Position numbers and translations under genes: made by a program. The notes under the pieces were generated by a model, which saw only the letters and a program-made list of their open reading frames with translations, was not told where the DNA came from and made no database searches. 50,411 nt of DNA. Source: RGIG990 sp045589455. GTDB taxonomy: Bacteria > Verrucomicrobiota > Kiritimatiellia > RFP12 > UBA3636. The DNA lies in contig JAZNPC010000089.1 in assembly GCA_045589455.1 (NCBI GenBank), positions 1 through 50,411 on the forward strand. The letters run 5' to 3'. This document shows positions 16,995 to 25,659 of this stretch, piece after piece (within the stretch, counting starts at the first letter, position 1; every line of letters starts with the position of its first letter).

Positions 16995-17172
16995 TTTAAT
17001 TTCTGGATTTTTGGGGATTGATTAGTACTTACTAGTTTAAACTAACACTACGATCTCTTCTGACCCCTCATAGTTAGTTATTACCATAGGTTTAACTATC
17101 TATGAAGCCTTGCTGAATAACCCTTAGGAATCGCTTTAAGGTCGGTCGGCAACTAGCTGAGGGTTTTTACTC
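16995..17172. other. Structured non-coding segment, possibly a degenerate 23S rRNA 3' end
   Basis: A 12-bp stem with one T-T mismatch (TCATAG-T-TAGTTA with TAACTA-T-CTATGA) lies around 17066-17104. A second 9-bp stem AACCCTTAG/CTGAGGGTT (around 17118-17167) runs into TTTTT on the plus strand. Read on the minus strand, the order CAGCTAGTTGCCGA, CTTAAAGCGATTCCTAAG, AACTATGAGGGGTCA, GTACTAATCAATC recalls, in the same order, the 3' end of bacterial 23S rRNA (...GGTAGCTA..., CTGAAAGCATCTAAG, GTTGATAGGCTGGGTG, GTACTAATCGATC). The match is from memory and far from perfect, so it would be a remnant or a chance likeness. Confidence 0.3.
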
Positions 17173-17202
17173 TAGAGCATACACATGCGAGTTGTACCTA
17201 AA

Positions 17203-17230
17203 AAAAAGGCGCCCCGAAGGACGCCTTTTT
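17203..17230 (-). terminator. Terminator of hydCBA
   Basis: AAAAAGGCG pairs with CGCCTTTTT, with an inner CC/GG and a CCGAA loop. It lies just after the hydA stop, and A/T flanks on both sides make it bidirectional. Confidence 0.9.
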
Positions 17231-17235
17231 GATTA

Positions 17236-19002
17236 TTAGTCACGTGCGTTTGAGCAGTAGTGAGTGTGTAGTAGGTGGTGAGCCTTCTCACCGCCTGGCT
17301 CACCAAGGAATTCCTCGTAGAGCTTCTTAATATCACTATTCTCATGTGATAGGCGCTTCTCCTTGCCTGCATCCTCAGCATAAATGCCTTCCATGCGAGC
17401 TGCAAGTGCTGCCTTACGGTCACCATTGATGTATGGCTGACCACCACCATTGATACAGCCGCCTGGGCAAGCCATGATCTCAATTGCCTGGAAGCGATTG
17501 CGATCTGCGCGAACCATATCAAGAACCTTACGTGCGTTACCCAAACCAGAGCATACAGCTACGTTTACTGATACGCCAGGAGCAACATCAACCTTTGCTT
17601 CCTTAACGCCATCAAGACCACGTACTGCACGGAAGTTGATTGCATCGCCCTCTAGGTTCTTTCCATTTAGCATCCAGTATACAGAGCGAAGTGCTGCTTC
17701 AAGCACACCACCTGTTACACCGAAGATAACAGCTGCACCAGTTGACTCACCTAGTGGATTGTCATACTCAGCATCCTCTAGATTTGCTAGGTTGATACCA
17801 CCCTCACGGAACATACGTACTAGCTCACGAGTTGTAACAACATAGTCAACATCCTTAATGCCATCGTGCTCGAACTCAGCGCGACCTGCCTCGTACTTCT
17901 TAGCCTGGCAAGGCATGATAGATACAACGATTAGATCCTTTGGATTTACGCCAATCTTCTCTGCATAGTATGTCTTAGCAACAGCACCAAACATCTGCTG
18001 AGGTGACTTACATGAAGATGGGATATCTAGTAGATCTGGATAGTGATGCTCTAGGAAGTTAATCCAACCTGGGCAGCAGGATGTTAGAATTGGTAGATTC
18101 TTACCTTCCTTAACACGATTTACTAGCTCTGTACCCTCTTCCATAATTGTCAAGTCAGCAGAGAAGTCTGTATCGAATACCTTATCAAAGCCAAGTGCCT
18201 TCAAACCAGCTACTAGTTTGCCTGTTACTGGCTCGCCAGCCTTGAAGCCAAACTCCTGACCAACTGCTACGCGAACAGCTGGAGCTGTCTGAACAATAAC
18301 TGTCTTTGTAGGATCGCAGATTGCAGACCATACCTTCTTAACATAGGATACGCCTGTAATAGCACCAACTGGGCAAACATTTACGCACTGACCACAGAAT
18401 GTGCAAGATGTATCAGCTAGAGGAATCATGCTAGCAGTACCAACCTTAGCAGCAAAGCCACGGCCATTACCAGTTAGAGCACCAACTGTCTGAACCTTGT
18501 TACATACTGTTTCGCAACGACGGCACATTACGCACTTATTTAGGTCGCGCATAATAGCTGTTGATGTATCGATTGGAAATTCGTTCTGAACGCCCTGATA
18601 TGAAACCTCGCGAATACCGAACTCCTGAGCAAGCTTCTGAAGCTCACACTCGCCATTCTTTGCACAAGTCAAGCAGTTGCCAGAGTGATCTGAAAGCAAT
18701 AGCTCTAGAACTGTGCGGCGAGACTTCATAGCACGCAAAGAGTTTGTAAATACCTCAATACCATCACGCTCAATTGGTGTTGCACAAGCAGGCACTAGAA
18801 TAGCACGTGGGCCACGGATACCTGTTGCCTCAACAAGACATAGACGGCAAGAAGCTGGTTTATTTGCTACACCACCACCAACATCTGGGCAATAGCACAA
18901 AGTTGGAATGTGGATATTTACTTTATTAGCAGCCTCAAGAATTGTAGAGCCTGCTGGAACGGAAACCTTTAGTCCGTTAATTGTTACAGTGACATTAGCC
19001 AT
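17236..19002 (-). CDS. hydA: [FeFe]-hydrogenase catalytic subunit HydA
   Basis: The 588-residue iron-sulfur protein reduces protons to H2. Domains in order: plant-type [2Fe-2S] (about 1-80, CYCPDVGG...C), His-ligated [4Fe-4S] (about 80-120, with HSGNCLTC), and two [4Fe-4S] ferredoxin motifs (CVMCRRC and CTFCGQC...C, about 138-215). The H-cluster domain has L1 TSCCPGW (307-313), L2 MPCQAKK (363-369) and L3 EIMACPGGC...GGGQP (508-523). AAGGAG before the ATG; 12 bases after hydB. With HydB and HydC it fits the trimeric NADH/ferredoxin hydrogenases, several of which bifurcate electrons. The end HLLHTHYCSNARD is typical of the family. Confidence 0.97.
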   Translation of the reverse strand: MANVTVTINGLKVSVPAGSTILEAANKVNIHIPTLCYCPDVGGGVANKPASCRLCLVEATGIRGPRAILVPACATPIERDGIEVFTNSLRAMKSRRTVLELLLSDHSGNCLTCAKNGECELQKLAQEFGIREVSYQGVQNEFPIDTSTAIMRDLNKCVMCRRCETVCNKVQTVGALTGNGRGFAAKVGTASMIPLADTSCTFCGQCVNVCPVGAITGVSYVKKVWSAICDPTKTVIVQTAPAVRVAVGQEFGFKAGEPVTGKLVAGLKALGFDKVFDTDFSADLTIMEEGTELVNRVKEGKNLPILTSCCPGWINFLEHHYPDLLDIPSSCKSPQQMFGAVAKTYYAEKIGVNPKDLIVVSIMPCQAKKYEAGRAEFEHDGIKDVDYVVTTRELVRMFREGGINLANLEDAEYDNPLGESTGAAVIFGVTGGVLEAALRSVYWMLNGKNLEGDAINFRAVRGLDGVKEAKVDVAPGVSVNVAVCSGLGNARKVLDMVRADRNRFQAIEIMACPGGCINGGGQPYINGDRKAALAARMEGIYAEDAGKEKRLSHENSDIKKLYEEFLGEPGGEKAHHLLHTHYCSNARD

Positions 19003-19014
19003 GATAAAAACTCC

Positions 19015-20943
19015 TTATTCCTTTACAATTGCCTTGAATGGGCAGCTAGAGATACATGCACCGCACTTAATGCACTTTGCAGGATCAATTACATGCTTCT
19101 CCTTGATTGTACCTGTAATAGCACCTACTGGGCACATACGAGCACACTTTGTGCAGCCCTTACATGCATCTGTAATAGTAAGTGTATATAGCTTAGAGCA
19201 AGTACCGGCTGGGCACTTCTTGTCACGTACATGAGCTACATACTCATCACGGAAGTAACGAAGTGTGCTTAGGATTGGGTTAGGAGCTGTCTGGCCAAGA
19301 CCACAAAGAGCTGTATCCTTAATTGTATTAGCAAGCTCTTCTAGCTCAACAAGCATTTCCTCTGTACCATTGCCATCGCAAATCTTCTCTAGCATCTCAA
19401 GCATACGGCGTGTACCGATACGGCATGGTGTGCACTTACCGCAGGACTCATCCTTTGTAAATTCTAGATAGAACTTAGCCATAGCTGGCATACAGTCCTT
19501 ATCAGAAAGAACAATCATACCACCAGAACCCATCATAGAACCAATCTTACCTAGGTTCATATAATCAATTGGAGTATCTAGGTTCTCTGCTGTGATACAG
19601 CCACCAGATGGACCACCTGTCTGAACAGCCTTAAACTGACGATTATCTGAGATACCGCCACCAATTTCATAAATAATTTCGCGAAGTGTTGTGCCCATTG
19701 GAACTTCTACTAGACCAACATTGTTAATCTGACCAGCCAGTGCGAATACCTTAGTACCTGCATTACCGGAGATTGTCTTTACGAAGTTACCATTCTCATC
19801 TAGCTCACGCTTCCAGTTACCGATACCTGCATACCAATCAGCACCCTTAACGATAATCTGAGGAATTGAAGCATATGTTTCAACGTTGTTAACGTTTGTT
19901 GAGCAGCCCCAATAACCACCACCGATATTTGCTGGGAATGGTGGCTTTGTTGTTGGCTCACCGCGCTGACCTTCCATTGAGTGGATAAGAGCTGTTTCCT
20001 CACCACAAACGAAAGCACCAGCACCAAGCTTAATCTCAATATCAAATGAGAAGTTTGTGCCAAGGATGTTCTGACCTAGTAGACCAGCCTCACGAGCCTG
20101 ATCGATAGCCTTCTGCAAACGGTTAACTGCTAGAGGATACTCTGCACGAATGTAAACTAGACCACGCTGTGCACCAATTGCATATGCACCAATAGCCATT
20201 GCTTCAATAACGCTATTTGGGTCACCTTCCATGATGGAGCGGTCCATAAATGCACCTGGGTCACCTTCGTCAGCATTACATACAATGTACTTCTCCTCTG
20301 CCTTAACGCCAGCAGCAATCTTCCATTTTAGACCTGTTGGGAAGCCTGCACCACCACGACCGCAGATACCTGAGTTTAGCACTGTTTGAACAACCTGATC
20401 TGGAGTCATTTCAAACAAGCACTTTGTAAGACCTAGATAACCATCGTTAGCAATATAATCCTCAATCTTCTCTGGATCGATAAGACCGCAGTTACGTAGA
20501 GCAATACGGCTCTGCTTTGCATAGAAGCTCATCTGTGCATAATCATGAATTGCCTGCTTAAGCATTGGCTCAACGAATAGTAAGCGCTCAACTGGCTCAT
20601 GATTTACGATGTGCTTTGCAACAATCTCTGCAGCATCCTCTGGCTTAACCTGAACATAGAAAATATTGTCAGGCATTACCTTTACGATAGGACCTTGAGC
20701 ACAGAAACCGAAGCAACCAGTCTGAACAACATTTACATCATTCTCTAGACCTGCTGCCTTAATTTCAGCACGTAGGTTATCCATAATTTCCTGGGCACAA
20801 GATGCGTGACAACCTGTACCACCGCAGCATAGAATGTCCTTCTTTTTGGAATCAAGAGAACCACCTGCAACGCGCAAAGCTAGAAGACCCTTGCAAGAGT
20901 CAAACTTTGCCATAAATTCTTCTTTAGATGTTAGCTTACTCAT
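19015..20943 (-). CDS. hydB: NADH-binding subunit HydB of the [FeFe]-hydrogenase (NuoF-like)
   Basis: The 642-residue flavoprotein carries electrons between NADH and the iron-sulfur chain. An N-terminal thioredoxin-like [2Fe-2S] domain (about 1-120, with CCGGTGCHAS) is followed by the NADH loop GRGGAGFPTGLKW near 192-204. The FMN-site stretch CNADEGDPGAFMDRS is near 222-236, and the [4Fe-4S] binding motif ESCGKCTPCRIGTRR is near 493-507. Two C-terminal ferredoxin [4Fe-4S] motifs (CKGCTKCARMCP and CIKCGACISSCP) are near 592-635. The C-terminal ferredoxin and N-terminal thioredoxin domains separate HydB from complex I NuoF. It lies 12 bases before hydA and 6 bases after hydC. Confidence 0.96.
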   Translation of the reverse strand: MSKLTSKEEFMAKFDSCKGLLALRVAGGSLDSKKKDILCCGGTGCHASCAQEIMDNLRAEIKAAGLENDVNVVQTGCFGFCAQGPIVKVMPDNIFYVQVKPEDAAEIVAKHIVNHEPVERLLFVEPMLKQAIHDYAQMSFYAKQSRIALRNCGLIDPEKIEDYIANDGYLGLTKCLFEMTPDQVVQTVLNSGICGRGGAGFPTGLKWKIAAGVKAEEKYIVCNADEGDPGAFMDRSIMEGDPNSVIEAMAIGAYAIGAQRGLVYIRAEYPLAVNRLQKAIDQAREAGLLGQNILGTNFSFDIEIKLGAGAFVCGEETALIHSMEGQRGEPTTKPPFPANIGGGYWGCSTNVNNVETYASIPQIIVKGADWYAGIGNWKRELDENGNFVKTISGNAGTKVFALAGQINNVGLVEVPMGTTLREIIYEIGGGISDNRQFKAVQTGGPSGGCITAENLDTPIDYMNLGKIGSMMGSGGMIVLSDKDCMPAMAKFYLEFTKDESCGKCTPCRIGTRRMLEMLEKICDGNGTEEMLVELEELANTIKDTALCGLGQTAPNPILSTLRYFRDEYVAHVRDKKCPAGTCSKLYTLTITDACKGCTKCARMCPVGAITGTIKEKHVIDPAKCIKCGACISSCPFKAIVKE

Positions 20944-20949
20944 AGTGGC

Positions 20950-21465
20950 TTAACCCTTCTGCTGATATTCTTTAATAATTTCAACTGCCTTAGCAGGAGT
21001 TACCTTACCGTAAACCTTGCCATTAACCATCATAACTGGGGCAAGACCGCAAGCACCAACGCAGCGTAGAGCAGAAACTGAGAATAGACCATCTGGTGTT
21101 GGGTCTGTATCAGCCTGAACACCTAGAACGCGCTCAATCTCGCGTAGTACGCCCTCAGCACCCTTAACATAGCAAGCGGTACCTAAGCAAACATCAACAA
21201 CATACTTGCCTTTTGGCTTTGTTGTAAAGTAGTTATAGAAGCTTACTACACCAGAGACTGCTGCCTCAGGGATTGCTAGCTTCTGTGCGACATGCTTCTG
21301 CACTTCTCTTGGTAGATAACCAAAGATGTGCTGTGCCTTATGCAGAATTTGGATTAGGCTACCGCGGCGACGCTCGCTTGACATATCAAGGTTAAGGCCT
21401 GCGATAAACGCATCCAGTTCAGCGAACTTTTCGGCAGCTGCCGAAGATATGCATTTTTCACACAT
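20950..21465 (-). CDS. hydC: Thioredoxin-like [2Fe-2S] subunit HydC (NuoE-like)
   Basis: The 171-residue protein has a helical N-terminus and a NuoE/24-kDa thioredoxin-like domain. The four [2Fe-2S] ligands lie in CLGTACYVKG (near 93-102) and CVGACGLAPVMMVN (near 134-147). It is the small electron-transfer subunit of HydABC. An extra N-terminal CEKC pair (residues 2-5) might bind metal. AAGGAA lies about 8 bases before the ATG at 21465. It is the first gene of the hydCBA operon, and the upstream dyad at 21547-21567 probably controls it. Confidence 0.95.
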   Translation of the reverse strand: MCEKCISSAAAEKFAELDAFIAGLNLDMSSERRRGSLIQILHKAQHIFGYLPREVQKHVAQKLAIPEAAVSGVVSFYNYFTTKPKGKYVVDVCLGTACYVKGAEGVLREIERVLGVQADTDPTPDGLFSVSALRCVGACGLAPVMMVNGKVYGKVTPAKAVEIIKEYQQKG

Positions 21466-21546
21466 AATTGCTGTTCCTTCGTTTTCGTTATTTTGTTGTA
21501 TTTGTTAAAAAATCGAGATTTTTTTATCGAATTCAGATTCGAGGCA

Positions 21547-21567
21547 TATTAAGATTATATCTTAATA
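21547..21567 (-). promoter_or_regulatory. Operator-like palindrome over the hydCBA -10 element
   Basis: TATTAAGAT and ATCTTAATA form a perfect 9-bp inverted repeat with a 3-base centre. On the minus strand its core reads GATATAATC and so contains a TATAAT. GGCATAT and ATATGCC flank it as an outer inverted repeat (21543-21549 and 21576-21582). No good -35 is found at 17-18 bases. The layout suits a dimeric redox or metabolic repressor such as Rex, but the bases do not match the usual Rex consensus. Confidence 0.5.
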
Positions 21568-21720
21568 AGAAAAAAATATGCCATCAATCGGATATATGAT
21601 GCCATATTTACGGATTTTTTACAAGCAGAAAACAACGAATTTATGCAAAATTACGCATATAAAAAAACATGTATTTTCTATCGTTTTTCTAAGCTAGAAA
21701 ATCAAATCCGTAACAGCCCC

Positions 21721-21767
21721 AAAAACACCAAAAATTTAACGTTTTGGGGACGTTTTTTGGTGTTTTT
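21721..21767 (-). terminator. Terminator of lpxI-lpxB
   Basis: AAAAACACCAAAA pairs with TTTTGGTGTTTTT, with an inner AACG/CGTT. It ends 5 bases before the lpxB stop codon and would work on both strands. Confidence 0.8.
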
Positions 21768-21772
21768 AATTA

Positions 21773-22948
21773 TTATTGCTGTACAGAGCTTACTTTTTGA
21801 GCAACAAATTTTCCAACACGTGAAATTGCACCCTCTACTCCAAGAGAATCACACACCTTTTGTAGCTCTGCAAGCTGTGTTTCGCGAGCAGCCCCTCCCT
21901 TAATTAAAGGGATAAGCTCTGAGGCCATGCGTTCTGGTATAACGGCTTCCTGCAGAAGTTCTGGAGTAATCTCTTTCCCAGCAACAATATTTACTATTCC
22001 TATATTTTTTACGCCCTTGATAAGGCGACGTAAAATCATACCAGAAAGCTTACTTACTCGATAAATCACAATATGTGGGCACCCCATTAACGCAGCCTCT
22101 AATGTTGAAGTACCAGACTTAATTATTGCAGCTGTTGACTGCTGAAGAACATGGCGAGAATTCCCTGGACAAAGCGCAAGCTGCTTTGGAACAAACCTAC
22201 ACTTAGCCAATTCTGCACGAACAAGTTTATCTATTTGGTCTGTAGGCGTTGGGATAATAAATGAACACTCCCCTACCTCTGCCTCAACAAGTGTAGCGGC
22301 TTCAAGAATGCCAGGAAGAAGTCGCGCAATTTCATTACGGCGGCTTCCTGGAAAAAGCGCTATACGATGACCATTACCCCATGGAAGATTAGGGGATGGC
22401 TCTCGTTTAGTTTCAGCAATCACATCTACCATCGGATGACCTAAAAACTGACAATCCAAATTGGTTCCATCAAATAATTTTGGTTCAAATGGGAAAATTG
22501 TGATTAGATGATCAAATATTCTAGCAATTTTAGGGATTCGTTCTTGGTGCCAAGCCCAGACCTGAGGACAAATAAAATGTATTGTAGGAACACCTCTATT
22601 GTGAGCATATTCAGCAAGTCTCATATTCATACCAGGATAATCAATAGTAAATAAGACATCCGGTTTACGAGTATCAATCATAGATTGAAGCTGCTTCTTA
22701 AGCTTTGTAAAAAACCTTGCACGCTTTAGTACTTCCCAAATACCAATCACACCTGTTTGAGAAACATGGGCAACAATTTCTGCACCCTCAGCGACCATTT
22801 TATCGCCACCTATACCAAAAAATTCTACCTTATAGGAATCACCAAGCTCGCTTTTAATTTCACGCATAATGTTAGCAGCATACAACTCTCCACTAACCTC
22901 GCCTGCACAAATCATTATTCGTAGGGTCTTTTTTGTCGACTCTTCCAT
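21773..22948 (-). CDS. lpxB: Lipid-A-disaccharide synthase
   Basis: The 391-residue glycosyltransferase joins lipid X and UDP-2,3-diacylglucosamine to make lipid A disaccharide 1-phosphate. Family motifs are AGEVSGELYAANIM (15-28), IDYPGMNMRLA near 102-112, CPQVWAWHQERIPK near 126-139, FLGHPMVD near 168-175, LFPGSRRNEI near 196-205, and KSGTSTLEAAL near 280-290. GGAGG stands 7 bases before the ATG. lpxI ends 13 bases upstream, so the two act in one transcript: LpxI makes lipid X, the acceptor of LpxB. Confidence 0.96.
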   Translation of the reverse strand: MEESTKKTLRIMICAGEVSGELYAANIMREIKSELGDSYKVEFFGIGGDKMVAEGAEIVAHVSQTGVIGIWEVLKRARFFTKLKKQLQSMIDTRKPDVLFTIDYPGMNMRLAEYAHNRGVPTIHFICPQVWAWHQERIPKIARIFDHLITIFPFEPKLFDGTNLDCQFLGHPMVDVIAETKREPSPNLPWGNGHRIALFPGSRRNEIARLLPGILEAATLVEAEVGECSFIIPTPTDQIDKLVRAELAKCRFVPKQLALCPGNSRHVLQQSTAAIIKSGTSTLEAALMGCPHIVIYRVSKLSGMILRRLIKGVKNIGIVNIVAGKEITPELLQEAVIPERMASELIPLIKGGAARETQLAELQKVCDSLGVEGAISRVGKFVAQKVSSVQQ

Positions 22949-22961
22949 AATTAAACCCTCC

Positions 22962-23813
22962 TTATTTAATGCGAGCGATAGGTGCGCTTGGATATTTTGT
23001 CTTTACGGCAACTATTGCAATTCCCGCAGCCTCTGCTTTTTCTATTACCTTTGGTAAATTTAAAACAACAGTACGCCCCGCTTGAATACTAAGTACAGAT
23101 ATTCCTGCTTTTTTCATTATCTTTATAGTACGAGTGCCTATAACAGGGATATCAAAGCGCATGTCATGATCTTCCTTTGCAACCTTGATAACTATCGCGC
23201 CTTTGCCGCAAATCTTTTTGCAGCGTTTAATGGTTGCATTTGTCCCGTCAATTCCTTCAACAGCAACAACGACCCCATCCTTGACAATCGTAGTTTGACC
23301 AACATCAAGGTTACAAACCCCCATTGCAACTTCATTGCCAAACTCAATATCTTTTTGTTGAGCAGGAGTTGGAGCTAGTTTTGTGAGCAAGCCTGCTTTT
23401 GGAATATGATCCCCCATAAAGAAAGAAGCAGGAAGGACCTCAATATTGTGTTCATTAAGAATTTCAGAAAGTTTTCCAAAAAGAGTATGTGCATTACGCA
23501 GGCCAACCTCTTTTATTAAGTCCATAATCACACTATCAAAGCGTGTTCTAAATAAAGACAATGGATTTATTTGACCAGCAAGAACTGCTGCATCACAATC
23601 GATTTTTGGTAGCTTTTCTAAAAAACCTTTACCATCACCAATACCTTGATAAATTACCTCATCTGCTGCACGCAACACACCCTTTTGAGTACTTCCCTTA
23701 AAGGCCATTACAATAATTTTTTCAACGCCTGCTTTACGAGCGCCTTCTACTACAAGCTGGGGATAATCTCCCCAGCCAGCCAACAGCAATAATTTTTTAG
23801 GTATTTTTGACAT
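22962..23813 (-). CDS. lpxI: UDP-2,3-diacylglucosamine diphosphatase LpxI
   Basis: The 283-residue protein (formerly DUF1009) hydrolyses UDP-2,3-diacylglucosamine to lipid X. Its N-terminal Rossmann-like domain starts LLAGWGDYPQLVVEGARK (9-26), with LAGQINPLSLF near 77-87. The C-terminal catalytic domain has VGQTTIVKDGVVVAVEGIDGT near 173-193 and a KVAKEDHDMRFDIPVIGTRT stretch near 212-231. LpxI is a metal-dependent enzyme unrelated to LpxH and known from alphaproteobacteria and several other phyla. Its choice here helps define the lineage. It is first in the lpxI-lpxB pair and lies 41 bases downstream of araB. Confidence 0.93.
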   Translation of the reverse strand: MSKIPKKLLLLAGWGDYPQLVVEGARKAGVEKIIVMAFKGSTQKGVLRAADEVIYQGIGDGKGFLEKLPKIDCDAAVLAGQINPLSLFRTRFDSVIMDLIKEVGLRNAHTLFGKLSEILNEHNIEVLPASFFMGDHIPKAGLLTKLAPTPAQQKDIEFGNEVAMGVCNLDVGQTTIVKDGVVVAVEGIDGTNATIKRCKKICGKGAIVIKVAKEDHDMRFDIPVIGTRTIKIMKKAGISVLSIQAGRTVVLNLPKVIEKAEAAGIAIVAVKTKYPSAPIARIK

Positions 23814-23854
23814 AGGTATTCTTGCCTATCCTAATAGAGTATTTAGTATTGCAA

Positions 23855-25537
23855 TTATGAGCGTGCAGTAGCACGAATAGCAATTAGCTCCTTCATCACA
23901 GCAGATAAATCTTGGCTTGTGCCCTTTACTCCAAAGGAATCGTGTAGCTTCATATAAAGCTTAAATAGCTTTGCATAAACCTTCACGTTTTCTGGGATTG
24001 GCTTATAAACAATATCCTTTGTACCTGTCATAGCCTTTTGTGCAGCATAAATATCGCCACCAAACTCGCCAGCAGCTACAGCACCAAAGATTGCAGCACC
24101 AAGAGCACATGATTGTGCGCTACGGCTAATGCGAATCTTACGGTTCAAGATATCTGCATAAATCTGCATTAAAAGAGGGCTCTTCTCTGCCAATCCACCA
24201 CAGGTTACAACCTCTTTAACCTTTGTGCCATACTCCTCAACGCGCTTGATAATTACAAGTGCGCCGAAGGCTGTTGCTTCAATCAATGCACGATAAATTT
24301 CTGGAGCAGTTGTATAAAGAGTTAGACCCATAATATTACCTGTTAGCATTGGATCAACAAGGATTGTGCGATTACCATTGTTCCAATCCAAAGCAAGAAG
24401 ACCAGACTCGCCAGGACGAAGCTTTGCCGCTGCCTTCTCTAGCTTTCCATAAGGATTATCACATACAAAATCTGCAGGAAGTAGGCGGTCAACATACCAC
24501 TTAAAGATATCGCCTACAGCTGACTGACCTGCCTCAATACCTAATAGGCCTGGAATTACAGAACCAGGAACAATGCCACAAACACCAGGAATATCAACTG
24601 TATTTTCAGTTGGTTCTGCAACCATGATATCACAAGTACTTGTGCCGATTGTCTTAACTAAAGTACCAGGAGTTACTCCAGAGCCTACAGCACCATGATG
24701 ACAGTCAAATGCGCCAACAGCAACAGTTATGCCTTCCTTGAGACCTGTTAGCTCTGCTGCATTCTTTGAAAGTTGACCAGCTGGCCAGCTTGATGGAACT
24801 GCCTGTGTGTAAAGACGGTCGCGGAGCTCTGCAATTTCTGGTGCTAACTTCTTTAGGAAATCTTTAGAAGGGAGTCCACCCCACTCCTCAGAGAAAAGAG
24901 CCTTGTGGCCAGCAGCACAAATGCTACGACGCATAGTTAGTGGATTTAGGTTTCCTGTAATGAATGCAGGAACAAAATCACATAGCTCTACCCATGAATA
25001 TGCTGCATCAAAAACCTTACGGTCAACATTGTAGCAATGCCATACCTTTGCCCAGAACCACTCTGAAGAATATGTACCACCGCATTTGTTAAGATATTTT
25101 ACCTTATACTTAGAAGCTAGCTTTGTAATCTTTGCAGCCTCTTCGAATGATGTATGATCTTTCCATAGCCATGCATGAGCATTAGGATTCTTTGCAAAAG
25201 CCTTCTTTAGCGCTAGTGGTGTACCATCCTTATCAACTGGGATTGGAGTAGAACCAGTACTATCAACACCAATACCAATTACTTGATCAGCAGAGAAGCC
25301 CTTACATGCCTTCTTAGATTTCTTAAGAGCATCTGTAACTGTTGCAAAAAAACCATCAATATAGTCTGCAGGATTTTGACGAGCTAGCTGTGGATCCTTT
25401 GCAGAAAGAATAACACCATCTGTGCCTGATGGATATGGATAAACACTAGCGGCCAATTCCTTGCCGTCTTCAATATCAACTACTACAGCGCGAACGCTAT
25501 TTGTTCCATAATCTACACCGATAGAATATTTTTTCAT
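23855..25537 (-). CDS. araB: Ribulokinase (FGGY family)
   Basis: The 560-residue sugar kinase phosphorylates L-ribulose (or a similar ketopentose). The N-terminal actin-like ATPase strand is GVDYGTNSVRAVVVD (7-21). An AraB-type insert includes KNPNAHAWLWKDHTS near 112-126. GTYSSEWFWAK is near 153, and the catalytic base is probably Asp in VGAFDCHHGAVGSG near 280. The second FGGY signature lies in the 420-450 region with ATAFGALVIIKRV. Length and the HAWLWKDH segment favour AraB over xylulokinase or glycerol kinase. No other ara genes are adjacent. It sits upstream of lpxI on the same strand but probably as a separate unit. Confidence 0.9.
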   Translation of the reverse strand: MKKYSIGVDYGTNSVRAVVVDIEDGKELAASVYPYPSGTDGVILSAKDPQLARQNPADYIDGFFATVTDALKKSKKACKGFSADQVIGIGVDSTGSTPIPVDKDGTPLALKKAFAKNPNAHAWLWKDHTSFEEAAKITKLASKYKVKYLNKCGGTYSSEWFWAKVWHCYNVDRKVFDAAYSWVELCDFVPAFITGNLNPLTMRRSICAAGHKALFSEEWGGLPSKDFLKKLAPEIAELRDRLYTQAVPSSWPAGQLSKNAAELTGLKEGITVAVGAFDCHHGAVGSGVTPGTLVKTIGTSTCDIMVAEPTENTVDIPGVCGIVPGSVIPGLLGIEAGQSAVGDIFKWYVDRLLPADFVCDNPYGKLEKAAAKLRPGESGLLALDWNNGNRTILVDPMLTGNIMGLTLYTTAPEIYRALIEATAFGALVIIKRVEEYGTKVKEVVTCGGLAEKSPLLMQIYADILNRKIRISRSAQSCALGAAIFGAVAAGEFGGDIYAAQKAMTGTKDIVYKPIPENVKVYAKLFKLYMKLHDSFGVKGTSQDLSAVMKELIAIRATARS

Positions 25538-25659
25538 ATACTGTTCTTTCTTTATCTTAATGATACTGAGTAAAGGTTATTAACAAAATTCTTTACTTAT
25601 ATTTTAAATATAATTTACCTAATATTTTAAATTGTGTCAATGTGGTTAGTCAGCAAAGC

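Larger units (their letters stand above)
16785..17202. other. Gene-free region downstream of hydA
   Basis: The hldD promoter is at the left end, the hydA terminator just beyond the right end, and between them is a structured segment annotated separately (16995-17172). No coding frame is supported. Confidence 0.6.
21466..21772. other. Spacer between hydC and lpxB
   Basis: It holds the hydC leader, the palindrome at 21547-21567 and the lpxB terminator at its right end. No coding frame with a ribosome-binding site is present. Confidence 0.6.

Noticed and set aside
17000..17175. tmRNA, RNase P RNA, SRP RNA or 5S rRNA in the hydA-hldD spacer
   Set aside because: None of the conserved core sequences of these RNAs is present; only a weak likeness to the 23S 3' end remains.
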